64,000 nucleotides of DNA from JAWXUU01 sp044426045 (GCA_044426045.1 JAWXUX010000004.1:62001-126000), one strand, 5' to 3'; numbered from the stretch's first letter, positions 7,880-17,229 are shown. Numbers and translations are program-made. The notes: generated from the sequence alone by a model not told the origin.

Positions 7880-8851
7880 ATGAACGTGATACAAATGGTG
7901 TGCTCGCTCGCGCTCTCTCTCATGCTTGGAATTTTTATTGTGCCAATGCTCGCAAAAACCAAAACCACCCAAACAATCCTGCATTATGTGAGCGAACACA
8001 GCGAAAAAAACGGCACTCCAACAATGGGCGGAATAATTTTTATCACATCAATTTGCATTGTGTCGCTTGTTTTTATAAAAGAGCGAACAATATGGTTTTG
8101 CCTCGTGATTTCCCTTGCAAGCGGATTTGTCGGGCTTCTTGATGATATCGCAAAAGTGCGATTTGGAAAAAATATGGGGCTGAGGGCGTATCAAAAAATA
8201 ATCTCGCAACTTGCACTTTCGGTGCTGTTTTCCTATTATATTTGGTGGAATGTTGGCTCGGAAATTTTCGTGCCCTTTGTGAAAGCCCAAGTTGATATTG
8301 GATTTTTCATTTTCCCGCTTCTTGTGGTCGCATTTGTCGCAACAACAAACACAGTGAATCTCACCGACGGCATCGACGGACTTTGCACATCTTCAGTGAT
8401 TGCGACAATTTCGCTTCTCTTTGTGCTAGTGACTTTTCAAATGGAAAATAACTATAACGTTATGAGTTATTTCCAAAATGAAAATTTCACCGCACTATCG
8501 GCAATTTCCGTGTTTGCACTGTTTGGATTTTTGGTTTTCAACGCGAATAAGGCAAGTGTTTTCATGGGCGATGTTGGCTCGCTTTTCTTGGGTGGACTCG
8601 TGGTCTCACTTTTTGCAATTTCAAAAAATTTGGTGTATCTTCTCATCTTGGGACTACCTTTTGTTGTGAGCGGACTTTCGGATATTCTGCAAGTTGCCTA
8701 TTTCAAATTGACGGGTGGCAAGCGAATATTCTTGATGGCGCCTTTTCATCATCACTTGCAACGAAAGGGGCTGTCGGAAAATAAAATTTGCGTGCTTTAT
8801 GTCGCGGTGACTTCGCTTTTTGGGCTTTTCAGTATTTGTTTTGTGAGGTAA
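7880..8851 (+). CDS. mraY: Phospho-MurNAc-pentapeptide transferase MraY
   Basis: Integral membrane enzyme that transfers phospho-MurNAc-pentapeptide to undecaprenyl phosphate, forming lipid I. 323 residues, about ten transmembrane helices. Family motifs include GTPTMGG, LLDDIAKV (Asp pair), NLTDGIDGL, FMGDVGSLFLGG and the histidine-rich MAPFHHHLQ loop. ATG 7880 follows a GAGGAGG site. Only one base separates its stop from murD. Confidence 0.97.
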   Translation: MNVIQMVCSLALSLMLGIFIVPMLAKTKTTQTILHYVSEHSEKNGTPTMGGIIFITSICIVSLVFIKERTIWFCLVISLASGFVGLLDDIAKVRFGKNMGLRAYQKIISQLALSVLFSYYIWWNVGSEIFVPFVKAQVDIGFFIFPLLVVAFVATTNTVNLTDGIDGLCTSSVIATISLLFVLVTFQMENNYNVMSYFQNENFTALSAISVFALFGFLVFNANKASVFMGDVGSLFLGGLVVSLFAISKNLVYLLILGLPFVVSGLSDILQVAYFKLTGGKRIFLMAPFHHHLQRKGLSENKICVLYVAVTSLFGLFSICFVR

Positions 8852-8852
8852 T

Positions 8853-10241
8853 ATGATAATAAAAGATAGAAAATTTTTAATCTACGGAATGGGAAAAACG
8901 GGTGTAAGCCTTGCGAAATTCATCACGTCAAGCGGTGGCAGGGTGGCAGTTTTTGATAAAAAAATCACCGAAATACCAACCGAAATTGCAAATATAGGGG
9001 CGGAAAACAGATGCGGGAACAAGAAAAAAGATTTATTTTCTGGTATTCACGCAATGATTTTGTCACCTGGGGTGAGCATTTATGACGAGATTGTGAAAAC
9101 TGCAATTTCTCAAAAAGTTGTTGTCATGTCGGAAATGGATTTTTCAATGCAGTATCTTTCGGGCGTGAAAATTGGGATAACGGCAAGCGGTGGCAAATCA
9201 ACAACAACCAAGCTAGTCTATGAAATGCTGAAAGAAGAGCATCCTGATGTCAGAATAGGCGGAAACTATGGCGTGCCGATTTGCGATCTTTGCAAAAATT
9301 CAACGCAAAACACGATTTCGGTGCTAGAAATTTCATCTTTCATGCTCGAGCAGTCAAAAAGTTTCCATTTTGATATTGCGGTTTTGTCAAATATCTCAAA
9401 AAATCATCTTAATCGCCACAAAACAATGAAAAAATATCTATCGGCAAAATGTAAGATTGTAAAAAATCAGTCGCAATCCGATGTTGCAATTCTCCCTCGC
9501 GGTGAAGAAAAAATCAAGGCGGGGGTCATGAAAAAAATAAATAAGCAATCAATGCCAAAGATTGAATATTTCGAAAAATACATAAACACCAATGTTGGCA
9601 CAAGTGCCGAAAAGGGCGAAAAATCGCCAAATCGCATAGAGAGCGGTTGGATAAAAGTTGAAAATAAAGAAGTGGTGAAATGCGAGCAGTTCAAGATAAG
9701 TGGAAAACATAATTTTGAAAATCTTCTCATTGCTTGCACGGTTGCAAAACAGCTTGGCACCGCCGATAAAACCATTTTGCAAGTGTGCGAAAATTTTCAG
9801 CCACTTCCCCACAGATTTGAAAAAATCGCAACAAAAAACGGGGTAACCTACATAAACGATTCTAAGGCAACAAGCGGTAAATCCGCCGAAACAACACTTG
9901 AAATCATTGATTTCCCCTCAGTTTTAATGATTGGCGGAAGCAATAAAAACGACAGTTTTTATGACTTGTTTGAAAAAATCAAGAAAAATCCTTTCGTTGT
10001 GAAAGTTGTTATATATGGCGAAGTTTCTGGGAAAATCCAATCGCATGCAAAAGCCGTGGGGTATCACAACTATGAAAAATCTGCGGATTTCACATCTGCT
10101 TTTGGCGTGGCAAAATCACTTTGCACAAGTGGCACATCACTCGTGCTTGTTCCCGCATGCCCAAGTTTTGACGAGTTTGAAAATTTTGAAAAACGTGGCG
10201 TGAAATTCAAAAAGTTAGTGGAGGAAATATGCAAAAACTAG
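8853..10241 (+). CDS. murD: UDP-MurNAc-L-alanine:D-glutamate ligase MurD (divergent ATP loop)
   Basis: Cytosolic Mur ligase that adds D-glutamate to UDP-MurNAc-L-Ala. 462 residues, three-domain layout: N-terminal Rossmann domain (YGMGKTGVSLAKF), central ATPase, C-terminal domain ending in an LVPACPSFDEFENFEKRG motif typical of MurD. The ATP loop reads GITASGGKSTTT at 108-119 instead of the usual GITGTNGKTTTT: the Thr-Asn before GK is Ser-Gly, although K115 remains. DSKATSGKSAETT likewise departs from the common DSKATN. Order and length support MurD, and the shifts may mark lineage divergence. It overlaps ftsW by 13 bp. Confidence 0.9.
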   Translation: MIIKDRKFLIYGMGKTGVSLAKFITSSGGRVAVFDKKITEIPTEIANIGAENRCGNKKKDLFSGIHAMILSPGVSIYDEIVKTAISQKVVVMSEMDFSMQYLSGVKIGITASGGKSTTTKLVYEMLKEEHPDVRIGGNYGVPICDLCKNSTQNTISVLEISSFMLEQSKSFHFDIAVLSNISKNHLNRHKTMKKYLSAKCKIVKNQSQSDVAILPRGEEKIKAGVMKKINKQSMPKIEYFEKYINTNVGTSAEKGEKSPNRIESGWIKVENKEVVKCEQFKISGKHNFENLLIACTVAKQLGTADKTILQVCENFQPLPHRFEKIATKNGVTYINDSKATSGKSAETTLEIIDFPSVLMIGGSNKNDSFYDLFEKIKKNPFVVKVVIYGEVSGKIQSHAKAVGYHNYEKSADFTSAFGVAKSLCTSGTSLVLVPACPSFDEFENFEKRGVKFKKLVEEICKN

Positions 10242-11398
10242 GTGGCAAACTCTGGCTTGATAAAGAGGATAAAGAAATCAGTCTATTTCGCAAGTTCAGC
10301 ATTAAAAAAATCGGAAAAAATGGCATTATCATCATTGCGATATCGGCATTTTTATCAATCCTTGGCTTGCTTTTGATGTATTCTGCGGGCAGTTATCAAG
10401 GAGAAACGGTCTATGACGACGCGTTTTATTTTGTGAAAAAGCAACTTGTCGGCGTACTTCTTGGCGGGGTGGCGTTGGTGGTTATGATGTTTGTTAACCC
10501 TGAATTTCTCAAAAAAATATCCACACCTTTTGCCGTTTTGTCTGCGGTGCTGTTAATCTTGGTTTTCGTCCCATATATAGGCGTAGAAAACTACGGCGCA
10601 AAGCGGTGGATAAAGCTAGTGTTTTTCACAATTCAGCCATCGGATATCGCAAAATTTGCCTTCATTATTTTTTCAGCAAAAGCACTTTCGAAAAATCTTG
10701 ACATAACCTTCAAATCGCGACTGCAAGTTTATATTCTTGGCGGAATTTATATGCTTCTGATTTTCCTTGAACCAAATCTTTCAATAACAATTTGCTTCGC
10801 ACTTTTGATGCTTTCAATGCTTGTTTGTGGCGGTCTTGAAATGAAACATCTGCTATTTTTCATTCTGCTGGGGCTTTGTGCACTGCCAGTTTTGATAATA
10901 ATGGAGCCGTATCGTTTGAAGCGACTTTTTGCTTTTGTTGACCCGTTTGCAAGCCCTAAAGGTGAGGGATTTCAGCTTATTCAATCGCTTTATGCACTCG
11001 CCTCGGGCGGACTTTTTGGTGTTGGGCTTTTTGATTCAAGACAATCGTTAAGATTTCTGCCGTTTGGTGAATCAGATTTCATATTTGCAATCTATTGCGA
11101 GGAATTCGGATTTGTTGGTGGCGTTATTTTGGTTGCAATATACCTTGCCTACATATTTGCGGGTGTCAAAATCGCCCTCAGTGCCAAAACTCGCTTTCAG
11201 ATGTATGTCGCGTTTGGCATTTCCATGCTCGTTGCAATCCAAACACTTGTTAACATCGCGGTGGTCATCGGTGCAATTCCGCCAACGGGACTTCCACTGC
11301 CATTTGTTTCCTCTGGTAACACGCAAATCATAATGTTTCTTGCAATGAGTGGCACGCTAGTTTCTATCAGCGGATTTGCAAATTCACAAAAAGAATGA
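10229..11398 (+). CDS. ftsW: SEDS-family peptidoglycan glycosyltransferase FtsW
   Basis: Polytopic membrane polymerase that makes septal glycan strands with FtsI. 389 residues, about ten transmembrane helices. SEDS motifs seen: GAKRWIKLVFFTIQPSDIAKFAF, LYALASGGLFGVGL, and the C-terminal PPTGLPLPFVSSGNTQ. Start ATG 10229 sits inside murD after GTGGAGGA. SpoVE is very similar and cannot be ruled out by sequence alone; location in the dcw cluster favours FtsW. murG, normally the next gene, is absent here. Confidence 0.93.
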   Translation: MQKLGGKLWLDKEDKEISLFRKFSIKKIGKNGIIIIAISAFLSILGLLLMYSAGSYQGETVYDDAFYFVKKQLVGVLLGGVALVVMMFVNPEFLKKISTPFAVLSAVLLILVFVPYIGVENYGAKRWIKLVFFTIQPSDIAKFAFIIFSAKALSKNLDITFKSRLQVYILGGIYMLLIFLEPNLSITICFALLMLSMLVCGGLEMKHLLFFILLGLCALPVLIIMEPYRLKRLFAFVDPFASPKGEGFQLIQSLYALASGGLFGVGLFDSRQSLRFLPFGESDFIFAIYCEEFGFVGGVILVAIYLAYIFAGVKIALSAKTRFQMYVAFGISMLVAIQTLVNIAVVIGAIPPTGLPLPFVSSGNTQIIMFLAMSGTLVSISGFANSQKE

Positions 11399-11454
11399 TT
11401 TTGCCATAAAATATAGCATACGTGAAGTAAGAAACATGAAAAGGAGCGAAAACC

Positions 11455-12810
11455 ATGGAAAAATATATAATTGAAGGTGGAACGCCTCTTTCGGGCGTGC
11501 TCAGCATTGGTGCATCAAAAAATTCAATATTGCCACTGCTTGCCGCATCAATTCTGACAAGCGAGCCGGTGACAATAAAAAATCCACCTTTGATTGGCGA
11601 TTTTTTTGTTATGGTGGAAATCATGAAGGAAATGGGTTGCGAGGTCGCCTTTGATAAGGAAAGCATAACAATAAACAGCTCAAACTGCTGTAAGTTTGAA
11701 ATTTCCAAGACACTTGCAAAGGAGCTCAGATCGTCGATTTTCTTGATGGGGTCAATTCTTGCAAGATTCAAAAAAGCAGTGCTTGCATATCCTGGCGGTT
11801 GTGATATCGGTCTTCGCCCCATCGATTTGCACATAAGTGGGCTGAAAAGTTTGGGCGTTGAATTTATTGAAGAGGGCGGAAACATATTTGCCGACGGCAG
11901 TTTCATGAGAGGCAATCACGTCATTTTGGATTTCCCTTCCGTGGGTGCAACAGAAAACATCATCATGGCGGGAACGCTCGCAAAAGGTGAGACGATAATT
12001 GAAAATCCCGCAAAGGAGCCGGAGATTATCGACCTTATTAATTTCATAAACTCCATGGGCGGGAATATAAACGTCACTCGCGATTGTAAAATACATATAA
12101 CTGGCGTGGAAAAACTCCACGGCACAACTTTCACGCCAATTCCAGACAGAATAGTTGCGGGCACATATCTTATCAGCGCCGCAATGACGGGCGGTGAAAT
12201 CGAACTTTTGGGTGTCAAGCCCGAGCATATAGCGTCACTTTTGACAAAACTTCGTGAAACTGCTTGCAAAATAAGGTGCGTTCATGATAGAATATATCTA
12301 AAGGCACCAACAAAATTGAAATCGCTAAGGCAAATATCAACTTCGCCATATCCAGGATTTCCAACAGACATGCAACCACAGATGATGGCGCTTTTGTCAG
12401 TTGCAAGTGGAATGGCAATGGTTGAAGAGAAAATGTTTGAAACGCGGTTTCGCCACGCTCAAGAACTCAAAAAAATGGGCGCGGATATAACAGTCAAAGA
12501 TCGAACTGCAATAGTTTGCGGTGTTGATAGATTGAAGGGGGCGGAAGTATTTGCCTATGACCTTCGCGGTGGGGCGTGCATGGTTCTAGCTGGGCTAGTT
12601 GCCGAAGGCGTGACCACGGTTTATGACATCAAACATATTGCAAGAGGGTATGCTAACCTTGATTTTGACTTGACTAGCTTGGGTGCCAAGATAAAACGAG
12701 AGGTTGAATATGAAAAACAAAAGAATATTATTTGTTCTGAGTATAATCATAGCAATTCTATTGGTGGCACTGCTAGCAGCATGTTTGCTTTTCCAAGTGA
12801 AGAGTTTTGA
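11455..12810 (+). CDS. murA: UDP-GlcNAc 1-carboxyvinyltransferase MurA
   Basis: Transfers enolpyruvate from PEP to UDP-GlcNAc, the first committed step of peptidoglycan synthesis. The PEP/fosfomycin-reactive cysteine is C116 in PGGCDIGLRPIDLH, so fosfomycin sensitivity is expected. SIGASKNSILPLLAA near the N-terminus holds the conserved Lys-Asn. ATG 11455 follows AAGGAGCG. At 451 residues it is about 30 longer than usual: the family normally ends near LTSLGAKI, but here the frame runs 101 bases into ftsQ in another frame, adding a tail with no conserved motif. Confidence 0.95.
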   Translation: MEKYIIEGGTPLSGVLSIGASKNSILPLLAASILTSEPVTIKNPPLIGDFFVMVEIMKEMGCEVAFDKESITINSSNCCKFEISKTLAKELRSSIFLMGSILARFKKAVLAYPGGCDIGLRPIDLHISGLKSLGVEFIEEGGNIFADGSFMRGNHVILDFPSVGATENIIMAGTLAKGETIIENPAKEPEIIDLINFINSMGGNINVTRDCKIHITGVEKLHGTTFTPIPDRIVAGTYLISAAMTGGEIELLGVKPEHIASLLTKLRETACKIRCVHDRIYLKAPTKLKSLRQISTSPYPGFPTDMQPQMMALLSVASGMAMVEEKMFETRFRHAQELKKMGADITVKDRTAIVCGVDRLKGAEVFAYDLRGGACMVLAGLVAEGVTTVYDIKHIARGYANLDFDLTSLGAKIKREVEYEKQKNIICSEYNHSNSIGGTASSMFAFPSEEF

Positions 12811-13477
12811 AATTGAAAAGGAAAATGACTTCAATGTTCTTTCCGAAAGTAGTATCTATGACGTTTTGTATCAATACAAAGGTCAAAGTATCATCTTGCT
12901 TGATGAAAGTGAGCTTATAACAGCAATGTCGCTAAAGCTTCCTTATGCAAACGTTTTGAATGTTGAAAGGGTGTTTCCTTCAACATTGGTTTTGAATATT
13001 GAAGAAAGAGCTCCGTTCTTTGCAATATATGAGGATTCAAAATACTATCTTTTTGATTCTGAAAACTATTTCCTTGGCACAAGTGAAGATCGCGATATCG
13101 AAAGCACAGTTGTTATAATAAACGGCTATGTTCCCGACAATCTCGACAGCTTGGTTGCTGGTGAAATCGCAGTTTTTGAAGGCAAGGAAGAAGAAATCGC
13201 AATCTTGAATGAATATTTTGGATATATGCTCACGCTCGACTTTGAATATACCGAGTTCCAAACAACATATTTCATAAAAGAAATCGAGGTTTCATATGCG
13301 GGAGATATCTATATCACGACACGTCTTGGTGTTGAAATGGTGATATATGAAACAAGCAATAATCTCGCTCAAAAAGTTCAATATCTTATGGGGGCATACA
13401 CTCCCGACGAGCTTGCAATTTTGACTGGTCAAACAATTTATATCGGCGATAATTTGACACCGACACTAAGTGTGTAA
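12710..13477 (+). CDS. ftsQ: Cell division protein FtsQ/DivIB
   Basis: Bitopic divisome protein with a short cytoplasmic tail (MKNKR), one transmembrane helix (about 5-28) and an external POTRA domain (SSIYDVLYQYKGQSIILLDESELITAMSLKLPYANV split over about 45-85) followed by a beta domain. 255 residues. Start ATG 12710, six bases after GAGAGG; a TTG at 12704 would be a weaker choice. Its membrane helix is encoded entirely within the 3' end of murA in a different frame. Confidence 0.88.
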   Translation: MKNKRILFVLSIIIAILLVALLAACLLFQVKSFEIEKENDFNVLSESSIYDVLYQYKGQSIILLDESELITAMSLKLPYANVLNVERVFPSTLVLNIEERAPFFAIYEDSKYYLFDSENYFLGTSEDRDIESTVVIINGYVPDNLDSLVAGEIAVFEGKEEEIAILNEYFGYMLTLDFEYTEFQTTYFIKEIEVSYAGDIYITTRLGVEMVIYETSNNLAQKVQYLMGAYTPDELAILTGQTIYIGDNLTPTLSV

Positions 13478-13557
13478 TTTCCCGTTAAATTCACCTGAAA
13501 TATTGCAAAAAAAACAACAAAAAAAGACTAAAAAAGACAAACAATAAAGGTATTTTA

Positions 13558-13586
13558 TTGACATAAAGCATAATTTTTGGTATAAT
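13558..13586 (+). promoter_or_regulatory. Promoter for ftsA-ftsZ
   Basis: TTGACA (13558-13563), 17-base spacer, TATAAT (13581-13586) with an extended -10 TG. This is a near-perfect sigma-A promoter 110 bases before ftsA and gives ftsAZ transcription independent of the upstream mur genes. Confidence 0.9.
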
Positions 13587-13695
13587 CATTTTAAGTAATG
13601 ATATTTATCAAAAACTATGCTTTTTTATTTGTTTTCAAAAGAAAAAAATGGCGAGTTTTGCGGGTATTTATTTGGCAAAATTTGGGAGGATAAAC

Positions 13696-14853
13696 ATGGC
13701 GAAAAATCCAGTTGTTGCAGTGCTTGATATTGGTTCTTCAACCATAAGCGTGCTCATTGCAGAGCGTGGCACTAACGACATATATAAAATTCACGGTCAA
13801 AGCGAAGTGGAATACAGCGGATTTCTTGATGAAGATTTCCTCCGTGAAAGTGAGCTTGTCGACACAATAGGACATGCCATCAATCAAGCGCAAAACCAAG
13901 CGGGCATGAAAATTTCTTCTATGTTCGTCGGCGTTCCAGGGGCATTCGTGTCACTGTTTTCGCGAGAAGTTGAGCTGAATTTTTCTGGCAATAAAATCGT
14001 TGTTGCCGAAGATATCGAAGAAATCTATAAACGCGGTGCTCAAAACATCAATGCAAATGAATATAAAATCATTCATCGTGCACCAATTCATTATGGACTT
14101 TCACACGGAAGATTGGTGTTAAATCCACTCGGCAAAAAAACTGAATTCATTCAAGGCAAAGTGTCATATTGCTTTGCAAAAACAAGTTTTGTAAATAAAA
14201 TCATGGAAATATTGAGATACTACAAAATCACAAAAGTTGATTTCATATCTCAAAGCTATGCTCAAGGATTGTTCCTGACTACCCCTGAAGAACGTGACGA
14301 TGCCGTTGTGTTGGTGGACGTTGGCTACATAACAACAAACGTTATGCTGATTTCTGGCGAAGGTTTGATTTTCCTCAAATCATTTGCACTTGGCGGTGGC
14401 AATATCACCGCAGATATAAGCGAATTTTTCAATGTTCCATTCGATGTTGCGGAAAAATTCAAAAGAAAGATTGTCCTTTCGTTTTACATGAACGAAAATG
14501 ATGAATATGCACTTGAAGATAAGGGCACAACATATAAACTCAAAGCAAATAATTTGCACGAAACTGCAAGATATCACATCTCTGAAATCGTCAAGCTTGT
14601 CAACGCTTGTCTTGACAGTTGCAAAGAAGAATTCTTGAGAACATCAAGAATATATGTGACGGGCGGTGGATTCCTTTATATGCGTGGCGCAAAAGAATAT
14701 TTTGGCAAGGAAATTGGTGTGACAACAATGCAAGCAAGCATGGCAAACCCTGAATATTCACAGCCAAGCAAAACTTCAACATATGCCGTTTTGGAAATGG
14801 CACTAAGAGACGCAAAATCTAAAGAATCATTCCTAAAAAAAATCTTCGGGTAA
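13696..14853 (+). CDS. ftsA: Cell division actin homologue FtsA
   Basis: Actin-fold ATPase that tethers FtsZ filaments to the membrane. 385 residues from ATG 13696, chosen because GGGAGGA lies five bases upstream; a longer frame from 13648 has no such site. Motifs: AVLDIGSSTISVLIAE (phosphate 1), VVLVDVGYITTNVMLI (phosphate 2), YVTGGGFLYMRGAKEYF (adenosine loop). The C-terminus KESFLKKIFG fits the amphipathic membrane-targeting helix of FtsA. ftsZ follows after 59 bases. Confidence 0.94.
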   Translation: MAKNPVVAVLDIGSSTISVLIAERGTNDIYKIHGQSEVEYSGFLDEDFLRESELVDTIGHAINQAQNQAGMKISSMFVGVPGAFVSLFSREVELNFSGNKIVVAEDIEEIYKRGAQNINANEYKIIHRAPIHYGLSHGRLVLNPLGKKTEFIQGKVSYCFAKTSFVNKIMEILRYYKITKVDFISQSYAQGLFLTTPEERDDAVVLVDVGYITTNVMLISGEGLIFLKSFALGGGNITADISEFFNVPFDVAEKFKRKIVLSFYMNENDEYALEDKGTTYKLKANNLHETARYHISEIVKLVNACLDSCKEEFLRTSRIYVTGGGFLYMRGAKEYFGKEIGVTTMQASMANPEYSQPSKTSTYAVLEMALRDAKSKESFLKKIFG

Positions 14854-14912
14854 AAAAAATTCTTCGGATAAAATATAATAGATTATAACAAACATAAACA
14901 AGGAGAGATAAA

Positions 14913-16067
14913 ATGTACGATTTCGATCAAAACTATGACTATAATAAACCAATCCCAAACTCAAATGATGCTGTAATAAAAGTTATCGGTGTTGGCGGTG
15001 GCGGTAACAACGCTGTCAAAAGAATGAAACTTGCAGGCGTTGAAACTGCAGAATTCATCGCAGCAAACACTGACAAACAAGACCTTATCTTGTCTGGGGC
15101 AGACCAATGCATCCAACTTGGTGAAAAGCTAACACGCGGACTTGGCGCTGGTGCTAATCCAGAAATTGGTAAAGCAGCTTGTGAAGAAAGCAGAGACTTG
15201 GTTGCTAAAGTTATCGAAGGCGTAGATCTTCTTTTCATCACTTGCGGTATGGGTGGCGGAACAGGAACAGGTGCTGCTCCAGTTATCGCACAAATCGCGA
15301 AAGAAATGGGCATCTTGACTGTCGCTGTTGTCACAAGACCATTCGCATTCGAAGGTCCAAGAAGAATGGCAAACGCTCAAAAAGGTATCTTGGAACTCAG
15401 CAAATATGTTGACACATTGGTTGTTATTCCAAACCAAAAATTGCTACAAAACGTGCCAAAAGGTACAAAACTTGTTGAAGCGTTCACAATTGCTGATAAC
15501 GCACTTCGCCAAGGTATTCAAGGCATTTCAGATTTGATTGCAAAACCGGGCACAATCAACCTCGACTTTGCAGATATCAAAACAATCATGCAAGGCCAAG
15601 GACTTGCTCACATGGGTATTGGACGTGGTCAAGGTGAAACAAAAACTTTGGACGCTATTCGCCAAGCTGTTAAAAGCCCACTTTTGGAAACAACAATCGA
15701 AGGTGCAACTGGTATCATCATGAACTTCTGTGGAAACGTGGACGATGTCGTTCTTGACGAAATCAGTGAAGCTGCAGATCTTATCCGCGAAGTTGTTGAC
15801 CCATCAGCAAATATCATCTTTGGTACAAGCGTGGACGATTCACTTCACGATGAAATTATTATCACTGTTATCGCATCAGGTTTCAAACAAAAACCAGGCG
15901 ACGAAGGATATGTTGAAGTTCAAACAAAACAATCAGTTGCTCCAGCCGCTGCCGTTGTTGAAGAAGCTCCAGCACCTGCACCACAAGCAGAAATCGAAAA
16001 TCCAAACGTAACAGTTGAAAGAAATGTTCCTCCTTTCGTTGAAAGATTGAGAAACATGAGAAAATAA
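14913..16067 (+). CDS. ftsZ: Cell division tubulin homologue FtsZ
   Basis: GTPase that forms the Z-ring. 384 residues. Tubulin signature GGGTGTG at 114-120, N-terminal nucleotide site GVGGGGNNAVKRM, and T7/synergy loop NLDFADIKTIM are all intact. After the core comes an Ala/Pro/Glu-rich linker, then the conserved tail NVPPFVERLRNMRK, the docking peptide for FtsA and other partners. Ribosome binding site AAGGAGAG. A strong terminator follows, ending the dcw cluster; no sigE or spoIIGA follows as in Bacillus. Confidence 0.98.
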   Translation: MYDFDQNYDYNKPIPNSNDAVIKVIGVGGGGNNAVKRMKLAGVETAEFIAANTDKQDLILSGADQCIQLGEKLTRGLGAGANPEIGKAACEESRDLVAKVIEGVDLLFITCGMGGGTGTGAAPVIAQIAKEMGILTVAVVTRPFAFEGPRRMANAQKGILELSKYVDTLVVIPNQKLLQNVPKGTKLVEAFTIADNALRQGIQGISDLIAKPGTINLDFADIKTIMQGQGLAHMGIGRGQGETKTLDAIRQAVKSPLLETTIEGATGIIMNFCGNVDDVVLDEISEAADLIREVVDPSANIIFGTSVDDSLHDEIIITVIASGFKQKPGDEGYVEVQTKQSVAPAAAVVEEAPAPAPQAEIENPNVTVERNVPPFVERLRNMRK

Positions 16068-16089
16068 TATTTTCTATAAACTATGAATG

Positions 16090-16134
16090 GTAAAGGAAGT
16101 GAAAGCTAAGCAATCATTTCCTTTTTACTTTTAA
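16090..16134 (+). terminator. Rho-independent terminator after ftsZ
   Basis: AAAGGAAGTGA (16092-16102) pairs with TCATTTCCTTT (16114-16124) with one G-U pair, followed by a T-rich run. Confidence 0.85.
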
Positions 16135-16196
16135 AAAAGCAAAATAAAAACAAAATAAAAGCAAAATAAAAAAATAAAATAATATAATAGGTAAAA

Positions 16197-17099
16197 ATGC
16201 AAGATAATAAAACAGAGAAAAAAATGTATAAAAATGCAAAAGGTGACAACGATAAAAACCCTAAATTCAAGGGTTCGGGTGATCCAAAAGCAAGAGCAGA
16301 CTATCGCAAAAAAAGCGGTTTCAAACCAACTGAAGAAAGCGACAAACCAAAAAAATACTACCGTCCTGAAAAGGATGGATTTGGTGCTGGCGAAAAAATG
16401 ATTAGGGTTGAAAAACAAAAGAAATTCAAAAAACCAGCAAAAGTGGAAAAAATTGGTGCAAGCTCGCCACGCCTTGTTGAAATGGAAAACGATTTCGAAA
16501 AAGAAAACTTCAAGGCAGGCACAATGGTCTATCCAATCCCTGCTGTGATGGTTTCCGTTGGCGACGAAACTGATGCAAACATTATTACAATCGCTTGGAC
16601 AGGCACAATTTGTTCTGATCCACCAATGCTTTATATTTCCGTGAGAAAACAGCGTCATTCATATGCAATGCTTCAAAAACATAAAAAGTTTGTTTTGAAT
16701 TTGACAACGGAAGAACTTCTTTATGAAACAGATTTTTGTGGCGTGAAAAGCGGAAAAGAAATCAATAAATTCAAAGAAACTAAGCTAGAAATGGGGCTTT
16801 CTGAAGTCTTGAAAGTGCCAATGATTGCGAAAAGTCCAGTGAATATCGAATGTTCGATTGTAAGCGAAACGGAATATGGCAGTCACACAATGTTCGTTGC
16901 AAATGTTGAAAACGTTATGGTTTCAAAAAAACTTATCGACGAAAAAGGCAGATTCAACTTGCAAGATGCGGGTCTTATTGCCTATTCACACGGCAAATAT
17001 TTCGAACTTGGCAAAGTTTTGGGAACGTTTGGTTTTTCAATCAAGAAAACGAAAAAACCTTATGGCAAAAACTTCTCGGGAAATAAAACACAAAAATAA
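16197..17099 (+). CDS. Flavin reductase-like FMN-binding protein with charged N-terminal extension
   Basis: The C-terminal ~200 residues match the flavin reductase/FlaRed domain: GTMVYPIPAVMVSVG, TIAWTGTICSDPPMLYISVR, FVLNLTTEELL, and a late YSHGKYFELGKVLGTFGFS, as in conserved FMN-binding proteins of anaerobes. The first ~95 residues are an unusual, strongly charged Lys/Asp/Gly-rich segment, probably disordered. ATG 16197 has a weak AGG upstream; an in-frame ATG at 16224 is an alternative. TATAAT at about 16183 suggests its own promoter in an AAAATAAAA-rich spacer. Substrate and partner are unknown. Confidence 0.82.
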   Translation: MQDNKTEKKMYKNAKGDNDKNPKFKGSGDPKARADYRKKSGFKPTEESDKPKKYYRPEKDGFGAGEKMIRVEKQKKFKKPAKVEKIGASSPRLVEMENDFEKENFKAGTMVYPIPAVMVSVGDETDANIITIAWTGTICSDPPMLYISVRKQRHSYAMLQKHKKFVLNLTTEELLYETDFCGVKSGKEINKFKETKLEMGLSEVLKVPMIAKSPVNIECSIVSETEYGSHTMFVANVENVMVSKKLIDEKGRFNLQDAGLIAYSHGKYFELGKVLGTFGFSIKKTKKPYGKNFSGNKTQK

Positions 17100-17229
17100 A
17101 AGTGTACCAATAATGTATAATTATTCAAAATGATTAATATATGCATAACGCTTGAAATATGCAGTTTATATAAAATATGTATATTATAAAAAAGTGTAGA
17201 ATAACCACATCAATAATGCGAGGGAAAAT

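Noticed and set aside
15328..16011. Several open frames antisense or frame-shifted to ftsZ
   Set aside because: Shadow frames of a strongly conserved gene.
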